Assembly (NCBI RefSeq): GCF_006717075.1
Contig: NZ_VFQC01000001.1
Coordinates: 3,271,501-3,335,500, forward strand
DNA length: 64,000 bases
Direction of reading: 5' to 3'
Origin: Haloactinospora alba
Lineage (GTDB): Bacteria > Actinomycetota > Actinomycetes > Streptosporangiales > Streptosporangiaceae
In this document: piece by piece, positions 57,217 through 64,000 of the stretch
Numbering within the stretch: position 1 is the first letter of the stretch
Layout: each line of letters opens with the position of its first letter
The notes under the pieces: model-generated
Databases searched by the model: none
Seen by the model: only the letters and a program-made list of their open reading frames with translations
Told to the model about the DNA's origin: nothing
Program-made: the position numbers and the translations under genes

Positions 57217-58326
57217 CTACAGCTCGACCCCCACCAGGATCGGCTCGTTCACCAACCACACCCCGAACGCGTCGAACACGCCCGCGCGCACCTCCCGCGC
57301 CAGCTCGATGAGGTCGGCGGTCGCGCCGTCGGCGGGACTGGTCAGTGCCAGGGAGTGCTTGGTGGAGATCCGCGCGGCGTCGCTGCCGTAGCCCTTGGCG
57401 AAACCGGCCCGGTCGATCAACCACGCCGCCGAGAGTTTCGTCCCCCCGTTCCCGTCCGGGTGGGCCGGAAGCTCCACGTCCGGTCCCAGCAGTTCGGCGG
57501 CGCGTGCCGCGACACGCTCGGCCTGCTCCGGCGCGAGCACGGGGTTGGTGAAGAAGGAGCCGGCACTGCGTGTGTCGGGGTCGGCGGCGTCCAGCACCAT
57601 GCCCTTGCCCCTGCGCAGCTCCAGCACGCTCGCGCGGGCGTCGGACAGGGGCACGCGCCCGCCCGCCTCGGTCCCGAGCGCGCGGGCGACCTCCCCGTAG
57701 CGCACCGGGCTGCTGCGGGCCGAGCGGGTGAGTTCGAACACGACCTCGCAGACGGCGTAGCGGTCGCTGCCCTTGAACACGCTGTTGCGGTACGTGAACC
57801 CGCACTCCGCGTTGGTCATGGTGCGGCGCTCGCCGAGACGGCGGTCGTAGACCACCACCTCGGCCACGGTCTGGCTGACCTCCTGCCCGTAGGCGCCCAC
57901 GTTCTGGATGGGGGTCGACCCCACCCGGCCGGGAATGCCGGACAGGAACTCGAGCCCGCTCAGCCCCTCGGCGACGCTCCACGCGACGAACGGGTCCCAC
58001 TCCACACCGGCGCTGGCACGCACCCGGACCCGGCCGGATCCCGCGTCCTCGACGGTGGTGCTGCCGGAGTTGACGTAGATCACGGTTCCGGGCACGCCCG
58101 CGTCGGCCACCACCAGGTTGCTTCCGCCGCCGAGCATCAGCAGCGGCTCACCGGCCGCGTCCGCGGCCGCCACGGCGGAGACCAGATCCCGGGTGTCCCC
58201 GACGGTGACGAACCTCTCGGGCGGCCCGCCGAGCCGCAGCGTGGTGTAGTCGGCGAGGGGCGGGGGCGCCCCGTCGCCGCGGGGGTCGCTGTCACGGGTG
58301 TGCGGGGACGGATGTGCTGCGGACAC
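57217..58326 (-). CDS. murB: UDP-N-acetylenolpyruvoylglucosamine reductase
   Basis: A 369-residue FAD enzyme of peptidoglycan precursor synthesis. DYTTLRLGGPPERFVTVGDT opens the FAD domain, MLGGGSNLVVADAGVPGTVI contacts the dinucleotide, and EFLSGIPGRVGSTPIQNVGA YGQEV and TYRNSVFKGSDRY are active-site segments. Ser in GSFFTNPVLAP is the conserved proton donor. It is a type I MurB by length. In actinomycetes murB usually neighbours the two MaoC-type genes, as here (gap 64 bases). Confidence 0.96.
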   Translation of the reverse strand: MSAAHPSPHTRDSDPRGDGAPPPLADYTTLRLGGPPERFVTVGDTRDLVSAVAAADAAGEPLLMLGGGSNLVVADAGVPGTVIYVNSGSTTVEDAGSGRVRVRASAGVEWDPFVAWSVAEGLSGLEFLSGIPGRVGSTPIQNVGAYGQEVSQTVAEVVVYDRRLGERRTMTNAECGFTYRNSVFKGSDRYAVCEVVFELTRSARSSPVRYGEVARALGTEAGGRVPLSDARASVLELRRGKGMVLDAADPDTRSAGSFFTNPVLAPEQAERVAARAAELLGPDVELPAHPDGNGGTKLSAAWLIDRAGFAKGYGSDAARISTKHSLALTSPADGATADLIELAREVRAGVFDAFGVWLVNEPILVGVEL

Positions 58327-58390
58327 AGCTGCCTCTACTGGACGGAGGAGTGGCCTCGCGGCCCGGGCGGGGGTTTCCCCGTCCGAAGCG

Positions 58391-58819
58391 TCAGGCCAAC
58401 CGGACGACGGCGGTGGAACGGGCGAGGACCTTCACCCCGTTGGAGCGGGCGGTGAGCGCTATCACGACCGTGTTGTCGTCGCGCTTCTCCTTGACGACAC
58501 CGCTCACTTCGACGCTGGCGCCGGTGTCGTCGTCGGGAACCACGACGGGTGCGGAGAACCGCACCGAGTACTCCACGAGCGCCCCGGGGTCGCCGACCCA
58601 GTCGGTGACGATCCGGCCCGCCTGGGCCATGGTGAGCATGCCGTGCGCGATCACGTCCGGAAGGCCCACGCTCTTGGCGACCCGCTCGTTCCAGTGGATC
58701 TCGTTGAAGTCACCGGACGCGCCGGCGTAGCGGACCAGGTCGAGACGCCGCACCGGGTACGTCTGCTCGGGCAGCTCGGTTCCGACCTCGACATCCGCGT
58801 AACGGACGGTGGCAGTCAT
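58391..58819 (-). CDS. MaoC-type dehydratase subunit (HadB-like)
   Basis: A 142-residue hot-dog protein. The hydratase motif is YAGASGDFNEIHWNERVAKS, with the Asp/His catalytic pair, then GLPDVIAHGMLTMAQAGRIV. Mycobacterial HadB, part of FAS-II (3-hydroxyacyl dehydration), is the closest described model, together with HadA or HadC. In non-mycolate actinomycetes the paired genes probably act on fatty acyl or polyketide thioesters; the substrate is not visible. It overlaps the next gene upstream by four bases (ATGA). Confidence 0.85.
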   Translation of the reverse strand: MTATVRYADVEVGTELPEQTYPVRRLDLVRYAGASGDFNEIHWNERVAKSVGLPDVIAHGMLTMAQAGRIVTDWVGDPGALVEYSVRFSAPVVVPDDDTGASVEVSGVVKEKRDDNTVVIALTARSNGVKVLARSTAVVRLA

Positions 58820-59292
58820 TCCCCGCCTCCCCGCTCCTCGTCGTTCTCGGCGCCGCCGCGCACCACGAGCTTGTTCACGGCGGTCACCACGTGCTCCCTG
58901 TCCGGGGTGGTGATCTCGGTCTCCAGCGTCAGCATCTCGTTCCCGGCCAGCGCCTTGATCTCGGAGATCCGGGTGAGCGAGGTGAGCACGTCGCCGGCGT
59001 GCAGCGGACGGCTGTAGGAGAAGCTCTGGTCGCTGTGGACCACCATGGAGAAGTCCAGCCGCAGCTCGGGGTCGACGATGGCCTGCCGCGCCCCCTCCAT
59101 GCCCAGGATGGTGGGGAACGTCGGCGGCGCGATGACATCGGGGTAGCCGGCGTCCCGTGCGGTGTCGGTGTCGGTGTACATCGGGTTGGGATCCTGGATC
59201 GCCTCGGCGAACTCCCGGATCTTGCCGCGGGTCACCTCGTAGGGTTCCGCGCTGGGGTACTCCCGACCGACGAAATCACGGTTCATCGCCAT
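58816..59292 (-). CDS. MaoC-type dehydratase partner subunit (HadA-like, UPF0336)
   Basis: A 158-residue hot-dog protein: NRDFVGREYPSAEPYEVTRG, KIREFAEAIQDPNPMYTDTD, ARDAGYPDVIAPPTFPTILG. It lacks the Asp/His catalytic motif of its partner and is thought to supply the acyl-chain channel of the heterodimer. The start could be the ATG at 59292 or the one at 59286. It is encoded before the HadB-like gene with a four-base overlap and follows rpmG on the same strand after a terminator. Confidence 0.85.
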   Translation of the reverse strand: MAMNRDFVGREYPSAEPYEVTRGKIREFAEAIQDPNPMYTDTDTARDAGYPDVIAPPTFPTILGMEGARQAIVDPELRLDFSMVVHSDQSFSYSRPLHAGDVLTSLTRISEIKALAGNEMLTLETEITTPDREHVVTAVNKLVVRGGAENDEERGGGE

Positions 59293-59354
59293 GCCGTCAC
59301 TCTCCCGCCGTACCCGTCCTGGCGGTTTCCGCCAGGAAATGTCACACACATCTG

Positions 59355-59382
59355 GCCCAGTGAGCTGTCCTGCTCACTGGGC
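59355..59382 (-). terminator. Terminator after rpmG
   Basis: GCCCAGTGAG (59355-59364) and CTCACTGGGC (59373-59382) form a perfect ten-base stem with an eight-base loop, 54 bases after the rpmG stop on the minus strand. Confidence 0.7.
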
Positions 59383-59435
59383 CCGATACGTTTGAACAGT
59401 CTCTCCGCCCCGCGGGCGGAGCGCCCACCGGAACG

Positions 59436-59600
59436 TCAGCGGGTCTCGCGGTGCTCGGTGTGCTGCCCGCACTTGGGGCAGTACTTCCTCAGCGAGAGAC
59501 GGTCGGGGTTGTTCCGACGGTTCTTACGCGTGATGTAGTTACGGTCCTTGCACTCCTGGCAAGCCAGGGTGATCTTCGGCCGCACATCTGTGACAGCCAC
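59436..59600 (-). CDS. rpmG: 50S ribosomal protein L33 (zinc-binding form)
   Basis: A 54-residue protein starting with GTG at 59600: [54 protein letters not shown]. Two CxxC pairs (CQEC and CPKC) make the zinc ribbon (C+ form). Position after tRNA-Met and before the MaoC pair is conserved in actinomycetes. A zinc-free paralogue elsewhere is likely but not in this window. Confidence 0.96.
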   Translation of the reverse strand: MAVTDVRPKITLACQECKDRNYITRKNRRNNPDRLSLRKYCPKCGQHTEHRETR

Positions 59601-59686
59601 GTCGGAGTGCCTTTCTCGCTGGAAATCTATGGGCAAACACTAAAACGACCCGCGTGTCCCCGACGGTGTGTGGGGCGCGCAGGCAG

Positions 59687-59758
59687 TAGCGGAGGCCGGA
59701 TTCGAACCGACGACACAACGATTATGAGCCGTTTGCTCTGCCACTGAGCTACTCCGCC
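59687..59758 (-). tRNA. tRNA-Met (anticodon CAT)
   Basis: A 72-base cloverleaf: acceptor GGCGGAG/CTCCGCT, D-arm GCTCAGTGGCAGAGC, anticodon loop CTCATAA, T-arm GTCGGTTCGAATCCGGC, discriminator A. The G1:U72-type end and lack of three G:C pairs in the anticodon stem indicate an elongator rather than initiator. A tRNA-Ile with lysidine (also CAT) is less likely in this position but not excluded. Confidence 0.93.
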
Positions 59759-59868
59759 ACGGCTCGCAATCCGGACTACCGGAACAAGGTACCGGATTCC
59801 GACCAGACCGGCGACAGCTGTGTCTGCCGGTCACCACCTGAGTGGAACCAACCCTCACCAAGTGGTAG

Positions 59869-59940
59869 AGCCCCTTTACGGATTCGAACCGTAGGCCTTC
59901 TCCTTACCATGGAGATGCTCTGCCTCTGAGCTAAAGGGGC
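59869..59940 (-). tRNA. tRNA-Thr (anticodon GGT)
   Basis: A 72-base cloverleaf: acceptor GCCCCTT/AAGGGGC, D-arm GCTCAGAGGCAGAGC, anticodon stem-loop TCTCC-ATGGTAA-GGAGA with GGT, T-arm ACGGTTCGAATCCGT, discriminator T. It lies 110 bases upstream of tRNA-Met on the same strand. The segment beyond its 5' end, from 60051, holds accessory ATPase genes. Confidence 0.95.
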
Positions 59941-60050
59941 AACGTACGGTGTTTGGCCGCTGTTCCCGGCCCCTCCGTCCGCGTCGGTAACGACTATACA
60001 CGCCCCCATGGGGGGTCTGCCAACTCGGAGCCGGGACAGGCTCGGAGCGC

Positions 60051-62159
60051 TCACTCCGTCGCCAGCCAGACGTTGGACATCGCGTCCCGGTTGATCGTGC
60101 GGAGGGTCGCCGGAAGCCCCAACCGCCGCAGCGCGTCCGGCAGCCGCGTGTCATGGGTGAACACGACGAGCTGGCGGTGCTGCCCCACCTCGGCGAGCAC
60201 ACTCGCCAGCCCCTCGACGGTCTCCGTGTCCATGGCCTGGACCGGGTCGTCCAGCACGAGGAAACCGAACGGGTTCCCGTGCACGAGCGTGCGCGGCAGG
60301 CAGATGGACAGGGCCAGCGCCTGGAACTCGCCCTGGCTCAGCAGACCCGGCGCGTTGCCGCCCCCGTCCACACCGTCGACGTTGACGTCCACCGCGACCC
60401 GCCGCTGCGCGCCGCGACCGACCAGACGCAGCTCCTCGAGGTCGATGTGACGTTCCTGACGCAGCAGGTGCCAGACGTGTTCGGCCTGCGCCGCCAACGG
60501 GCGCAGCCGTTCGGACCGGACCTCCCTGGCCACCGCCGTGAGCCACTGCAGACCCCGCTCGGCCGGGGCCAGCATCTCGTTCACGCGCACGGCCGCGCGA
60601 GCGTCCGAGACCCACGCGGAGAGCCGTTCGGCGAGTTCCGCCCACCCGTCGGTGGGCTCCTCCAACTGCCGCGCCGCCGACTTCCGCGCGGCGAGGGCGG
60701 CGGAACGCAGCCGCCGCCCCACGTTCTCGATGTGGTCGGCGAGTTCCCGGAGGTCGGTGATCCCACCACCGGCCTCCCACTCCGCCCACACCTGGCCGAG
60801 CTCACTGTCGGCGGGCAGCCACGTCGGCATGGGGGCCATCAGGAAACGGGCCTGGTCCCGGGCCTTCTCGGCGCGCTCGTAGGCGGAGGAGGCGTTCGCC
60901 GCCACGGGCTCCAGCGCCTCGATCTCGGCTCTCGCGCGCGCCGCCCACTCCGCGCCGAGCGCGCCCTCCGCGCCGCAGGTGGGGCAGTCGCTGTCCGAGG
61001 GGTGGCGCCGGTGGTGCTCCAGCGCCTGTTCCAGCAGCTGGGTGACTCCCCGCGCCCGATCGCCCTTGGTCCCCTCGGCCATGGCGAGCTCCATCGCGGC
61101 ACCGCGCAGTTCGCTGACCACCTCGGTCATGAGCGCCCGTTCGGGAACGGACAACCGCCGCAACCGGCGCAGCACCGTCTGCTTGTTCGGGTCCGCCGGA
61201 CCATCGTCCGAGGCGAGCGCGGCCAGGCTGTCCAGGTCGGGCGGCCCCGACGACAGCAGCGTCACCGCCTGCTCGGCGCGGGGGTCCGCGCTCTCGCGGA
61301 GCTGTTCGACGAGGCGGTCGCGTTCCCGGCCGGGACGGTCGCGTTGCTTCGTGAGGTTGTGGCACGTCTTGGCCAGCCGCCGCTCGGCCTCGGCGAGGTC
61401 GCGCACCCCGAGCAGTTCCGTGATCGTGTCGTACAGTTCCGCCGCGCGTCCCGTGACGGCCCGGCCGAGTTCGTCGTAGGACAGGAACGGCCGGTACCGG
61501 GCGAGAGCCTGCTCCCACCCCAGGTCACGCAACGACCCGACCGCTCCGGAGGGGAAGCTCACCTCCCCGCGGGCGGACCGCACGCTTTCCCCGCTCCAGG
61601 TGCGGGTGACCCTGGTGGGCCGCGTCTCCCCCGACTGGTGCACCTCGACCGTGATCTCGGTGTGGTCGGCGAAGTGCAGGTTGCGCCACCCGTCCCGCCA
61701 CGCGGTCGGCATGGCGTCCCACCGCAGGTTCCGCCCGGTGAGAGCGGCCTCGGCCGCCTCGGCGAAACTGGACTTCCCCGAGCCGTTGCGTCCCACGATC
61801 ACGGTCAGGCCGGGCCCCGGGGGGAATTCCAGTGTCGCCGGGGGTCCGATGCCGCGGAAGCCCTGCACCCGTACCTGGCTGAGGTAGCTGTGCCCCTCGG
61901 GATGGACGGTGTCGGGGGAGAGCGTCCGGGCGTCACCGCCCGCGTCCAACCCGCTCGTGTCGGGGGTGCCGCCGCGCACCAGCGTGTCCAGGGAGCTGTC
62001 CCCGTCCAGGGCTGCACGCACCCACTGCCGGGCGAGGGGATCGAGCGGGGCCTCGGCCAGCCGCGCCAGGGCCTCTTGCAGCGCCCCGGCCCCACCGCTC
62101 TCCCCTTCCGGTTCCGTCTCGGAGGAGGCACCAGGGACCGTTGTCACCGTCGTCACCAC
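60051..62159 (-). CDS. SbcC/Rad50/RecF-like ATPase with CPTC zinc hook
   Basis: A 702-residue protein. After an acidic lead of about 90 residues come the core strand YLSQVRVQGFRGIGPPATLE, Walker A VGRNGSGKSS (about 122-131), and a coiled-coil middle with a hook motif DCPTCGAEG (about 391-399). The ABC signature is GLLSQGEFQALALS (about 605-618), Walker B FGFLVLDDPVQAMD (631-644) and the switch histidine VFTHDTR (666-672). This is the DNA-repair/defence SMC architecture, with short arms (about 200 residues). It lies 263 bases downstream of a JetC-like gene on the same strand, next to a tRNA. The start is the GTG at 62159. A nuclease partner is not seen. The exact system is unknown. Confidence 0.75.
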   Translation of the reverse strand: MVTTVTTVPGASSETEPEGESGGAGALQEALARLAEAPLDPLARQWVRAALDGDSSLDTLVRGGTPDTSGLDAGGDARTLSPDTVHPEGHSYLSQVRVQGFRGIGPPATLEFPPGPGLTVIVGRNGSGKSSFAEAAEAALTGRNLRWDAMPTAWRDGWRNLHFADHTEITVEVHQSGETRPTRVTRTWSGESVRSARGEVSFPSGAVGSLRDLGWEQALARYRPFLSYDELGRAVTGRAAELYDTITELLGVRDLAEAERRLAKTCHNLTKQRDRPGRERDRLVEQLRESADPRAEQAVTLLSSGPPDLDSLAALASDDGPADPNKQTVLRRLRRLSVPERALMTEVVSELRGAAMELAMAEGTKGDRARGVTQLLEQALEHHRRHPSDSDCPTCGAEGALGAEWAARARAEIEALEPVAANASSAYERAEKARDQARFLMAPMPTWLPADSELGQVWAEWEAGGGITDLRELADHIENVGRRLRSAALAARKSAARQLEEPTDGWAELAERLSAWVSDARAAVRVNEMLAPAERGLQWLTAVAREVRSERLRPLAAQAEHVWHLLRQERHIDLEELRLVGRGAQRRVAVDVNVDGVDGGGNAPGLLSQGEFQALALSICLPRTLVHGNPFGFLVLDDPVQAMDTETVEGLASVLAEVGQHRQLVVFTHDTRLPDALRRLGLPATLRTINRDAMSNVWLATE

Positions 62160-62422
62160 ACCACGTCTCGTTGTTGACGTTGCCTTGGCAGGCTAGCGTC
62201 CGTTCGATGGGCGCCCGTCCCACCACGCTGCGCCCCAGCACCGCCCGGCCGCGTTCCCGTCAGTCGGCAGGGGATCCGCTCCGCCCCCTCCCCGGCCGTG
62301 CCGGCGCAGCGCCGGACGCACCGCCCGTCGCGAACAGCGTCCACCGGACCGACCCTAGAACAGGACGCGCCAGCTCCGACATCCTCCCAGCCGCCACGGG
62401 GGCCGCTACCGGATGGGCTCCC

Positions 62423-64000
62423 CTACACCCCCACGAGGCGGCGCCTGCTGCCGTCCCAGGTGAAGTGCAACGTGGCGATGCCGGGTGTGGTGGGATCCCG
62501 CAGGCACTCGTATATGTGCAGGCTCGGAACGTTGGAGAAGCATCCCCAGACGCGTTCGGAGGTCAGCACGAAGTCCAGATCCAACTCCACGAGCAGCCCG
62601 AGCAGGCGCCCGTGGGTGGGCTCGTCGACCTTGGCGAACGCGTCGTCGAGCAGGATCAGACGCGGCGCTTCCGGCGCCTGGGCGGCGAGCGAGTCGAACT
62701 GCGCCGCCGCGGCGGCGAACAGCACCAGGTAGGCCACGACCCGCTGTTCTCCCTGGCTGAGCGCCGTCCGGTGGCTGAGCTTGCGTTCCCGCTCCGGACG
62801 GGCGGCGTCCGTGACGTAGACGGTGAAGGCGAACCACGACCGGTAGTCCAGGGCGGTACGCAGTTGGGCACCGGAGGTGGCCGCCGGGTCCATCCGGCGG
62901 ATCGCCTCGATACAACGCCGCAGCGCGTCGCGCAGCCGCGTCGTTTCCACTCTGGTGCGCTGCTCGGGAGACCGGGCCAGCAGGGGCACCACAGCCTGGA
63001 TGTCCTCGTCCGCGTCGGGAGCCAGACGCCAGTCCAGCCGCACCCCCAGCCCCTGGGAGGTGGTGACCTCGCCCAGGACCCGGTTCATCGTGGCGACGAG
63101 CTGCTTCGCCTCCTCGATCTGTTGGGACAGGTGCGCGGCGAGCTCCCCGAGGAGGTGGCGTTCGAACGCCTCCTCCTCCCGCAGGAGGGCGGTCTCGTCC
63201 GCGTGGGCTATGGCGCGGTCCACGTGGGCGGCGTAGGCGGTGACGTCGTGCGCGCCGTCGTCGTCGTGCACGATGACACGTTTGATCCCGTTGACCTCGG
63301 TGAGTTCGGTGCGCGCCCCGGCGGCCCCGTCCCCGGCGAGGGCGGTGTGCAGCTCCTCGCGGCGGCGCAGGAGCTCGCTGCTGTCCACACTGGCCTCGCC
63401 GGTCGTTGCGGTGCCCTCCTCCGGGTGCTCCTCCGCCCGGGGGGTGAGCTCGCTCTCCAGTGCCGACAGCACGGTGTCCACGGCCCGTACCCGACTGTCG
63501 AGGGTGGCGTCCTCGGCGTCGATGCCGGCCCCGTTCTCGGAAAGGGGCTCCTCGATCCCGGTGATACCGGCGGCCTCCAACAGGGCGGGGTCGGGGCTTC
63601 CGGAGGTGTCGTGCAGTGTCCGGACCAGCCGCTCCCCGACGGCGAGCGCGCGCCGGGCCTGTTCGGCGCGTTCGGACACGGCGGTGTCCAGCCGGGTTTC
63701 GGCGGCCACCCGGTCGTCCCGGGCCCGCTGCGCGTCGCGTTCCAGCTCGGGAAGGCGGTCGTCGGCCCCGCCCATCCGCCCGCGCACCTGCTCCACGGCG
63801 GTGGCGACCTGTTCCGGGGCGGCGTTGCGCGCGCGGTCGGTGAGCTCGGTCTCCCGACGCACACTGATCATGTCCCCGATCGCCGCTGTGCGGGCGTCCT
63901 CGGCGATGGCGCGTTCACCGCGCGCCCGTTCCCACTCCTCGCTGTGCTGCCGGTACTCCTCCAACAGTACGGCCAGCGACTCCAACGCGCGTTTCGCCGC
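62423..64000 (-). CDS. TIGR02680-type SMC ATPase, JetC-like (5' part beyond window)
   Basis: The frame is open off the right edge, giving 525 visible C-terminal residues of a protein probably about 1350 long. Coiled-coil stretches (AEQARRALAVGERLVRTLHD; EEEAFERHLLGELAAHLSQQ) precede the ATPase half-site: HRTALSQGEQRVVAYLVLFA (signature), PRLILLDDAFAKVDEPTHGR (Walker B) and LDLDFVLTSERVWGCFSNVP ending SLHIYECLRDP. This last segment is characteristic of the TIGR02680 family, the SMC component coded with DUF2397, DUF2398 and DUF2399 genes in Wadjet (JetABCD) plasmid-defence loci. The gene that usually follows jetC (jetD, topoisomerase-like) is not present downstream within this window. Confidence 0.7.
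   Translation of the reverse strand, partial: AAKRALESLAVLLEEYRQHSEEWERARGERAIAEDARTAAIGDMISVRRETELTDRARNAAPEQVATAVEQVRGRMGGADDRLPELERDAQRARDDRVAAETRLDTAVSERAEQARRALAVGERLVRTLHDTSGSPDPALLEAAGITGIEEPLSENGAGIDAEDATLDSRVRAVDTVLSALESELTPRAEEHPEEGTATTGEASVDSSELLRRREELHTALAGDGAAGARTELTEVNGIKRVIVHDDDGAHDVTAYAAHVDRAIAHADETALLREEEAFERHLLGELAAHLSQQIEEAKQLVATMNRVLGEVTTSQGLGVRLDWRLAPDADEDIQAVVPLLARSPEQRTRVETTRLRDALRRCIEAIRRMDPAATSGAQLRTALDYRSWFAFTVYVTDAARPERERKLSHRTALSQGEQRVVAYLVLFAAAAAQFDSLAAQAPEAPRLILLDDAFAKVDEPTHGRLLGLLVELDLDFVLTSERVWGCFSNVPSLHIYECLRDPTTPGIATLHFTWDGSRRRLVGV

Noticed and set aside
59869-60051. tRNA-Thr as an integration (att) site for the defence region
   Set aside because: The accessory genes lie at the 5' side of the tRNA and no second copy of its 3' end is seen in the window; integrases usually use the 3' end.
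62160-62422. jetD or another gene between the JetC-like gene and the ATPase
   Set aside because: The frames here are short, Arg/Pro-rich and lack motifs or ribosome sites; I see only intergenic DNA.

Overview
The window is very GC-rich and carries the housekeeping core of an actinobacterial chromosome. The ribosomal gene order, zinc-binding forms of S14, L33 and L36, acidic extensions on S9 and NusG, a DasR-like box at glmS and the tRNA-Thr/tRNA-Met/rpmG/MaoC/murB order all fit a Streptosporangiales-type actinomycete. A Nocardiopsis, Streptomonospora or Thermobifida relative is my best guess. The genus is inference.

Left flank (1-8.2 kb): a truncated membrane/SRPBCC-like gene faces a TetR regulator across a perfect palindrome. 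Then come a NUDIX hydrolase, a zeta-toxin-like kinase with a probable frameshift, bifunctional NAD(P)HX repair enzyme nnr, a Uma2-like nuclease, a hydrolase remnant, a DUF4913 protein and coaA. This is the most accessory-looking part of the left side.

Amino-sugar and ribosome block (8.2-53.4 kb): glmS and glmM converge on a shared terminator. Then, almost all on the minus strand, follow rplM-rpsI; infA-rpmJ-rpsM-rpsK-rpoA-rplQ-truA; secY-adk-map; the full S10-spc cluster (rpsJ to rplO); rpsL-rpsG-fusA-tuf; rpoB-rpoC; rplJ-rplL; rplK-rplA; and secE-nusG. rpsD is missing from its frequent place between rpsK and rpoA. Two low-complexity membrane-anchored proteins interrupt the conserved order: a Pro/Gln repeat protein between truA and rplM, and a 757-residue disordered protein between rpoC and rpsL. 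A lipoprotein lies between rplJ and rplA. Promoters can be read upstream of rplM, infA, rpsL and rpoB, and an L10 leader precedes rplJ.

Right flank (53.4-64 kb): tRNA-Trp, a leaderless-looking aminotransferase, an adenosine deaminase family enzyme, a Mn2+ exporter of the GDT1/UPF0016 type under a yybP-ykoY manganese riboswitch, murB, two MaoC-type dehydratase subunits, rpmG, tRNA-Met and tRNA-Thr. Directly beyond the tRNAs is a likely defence region: an SbcC/Rad50-like ATPase with a CPTC zinc hook, and the C-terminal part of a TIGR02680-type SMC ATPase (Wadjet JetC-like) cut by the window edge.

The main unlisted pattern is a short repeat with terminal inverted repeats, found three times (about 3.5, 49.5 and 56.2 kb). 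In every copy its CTAG edge supplies the TAG stop codon of the adjacent gene.
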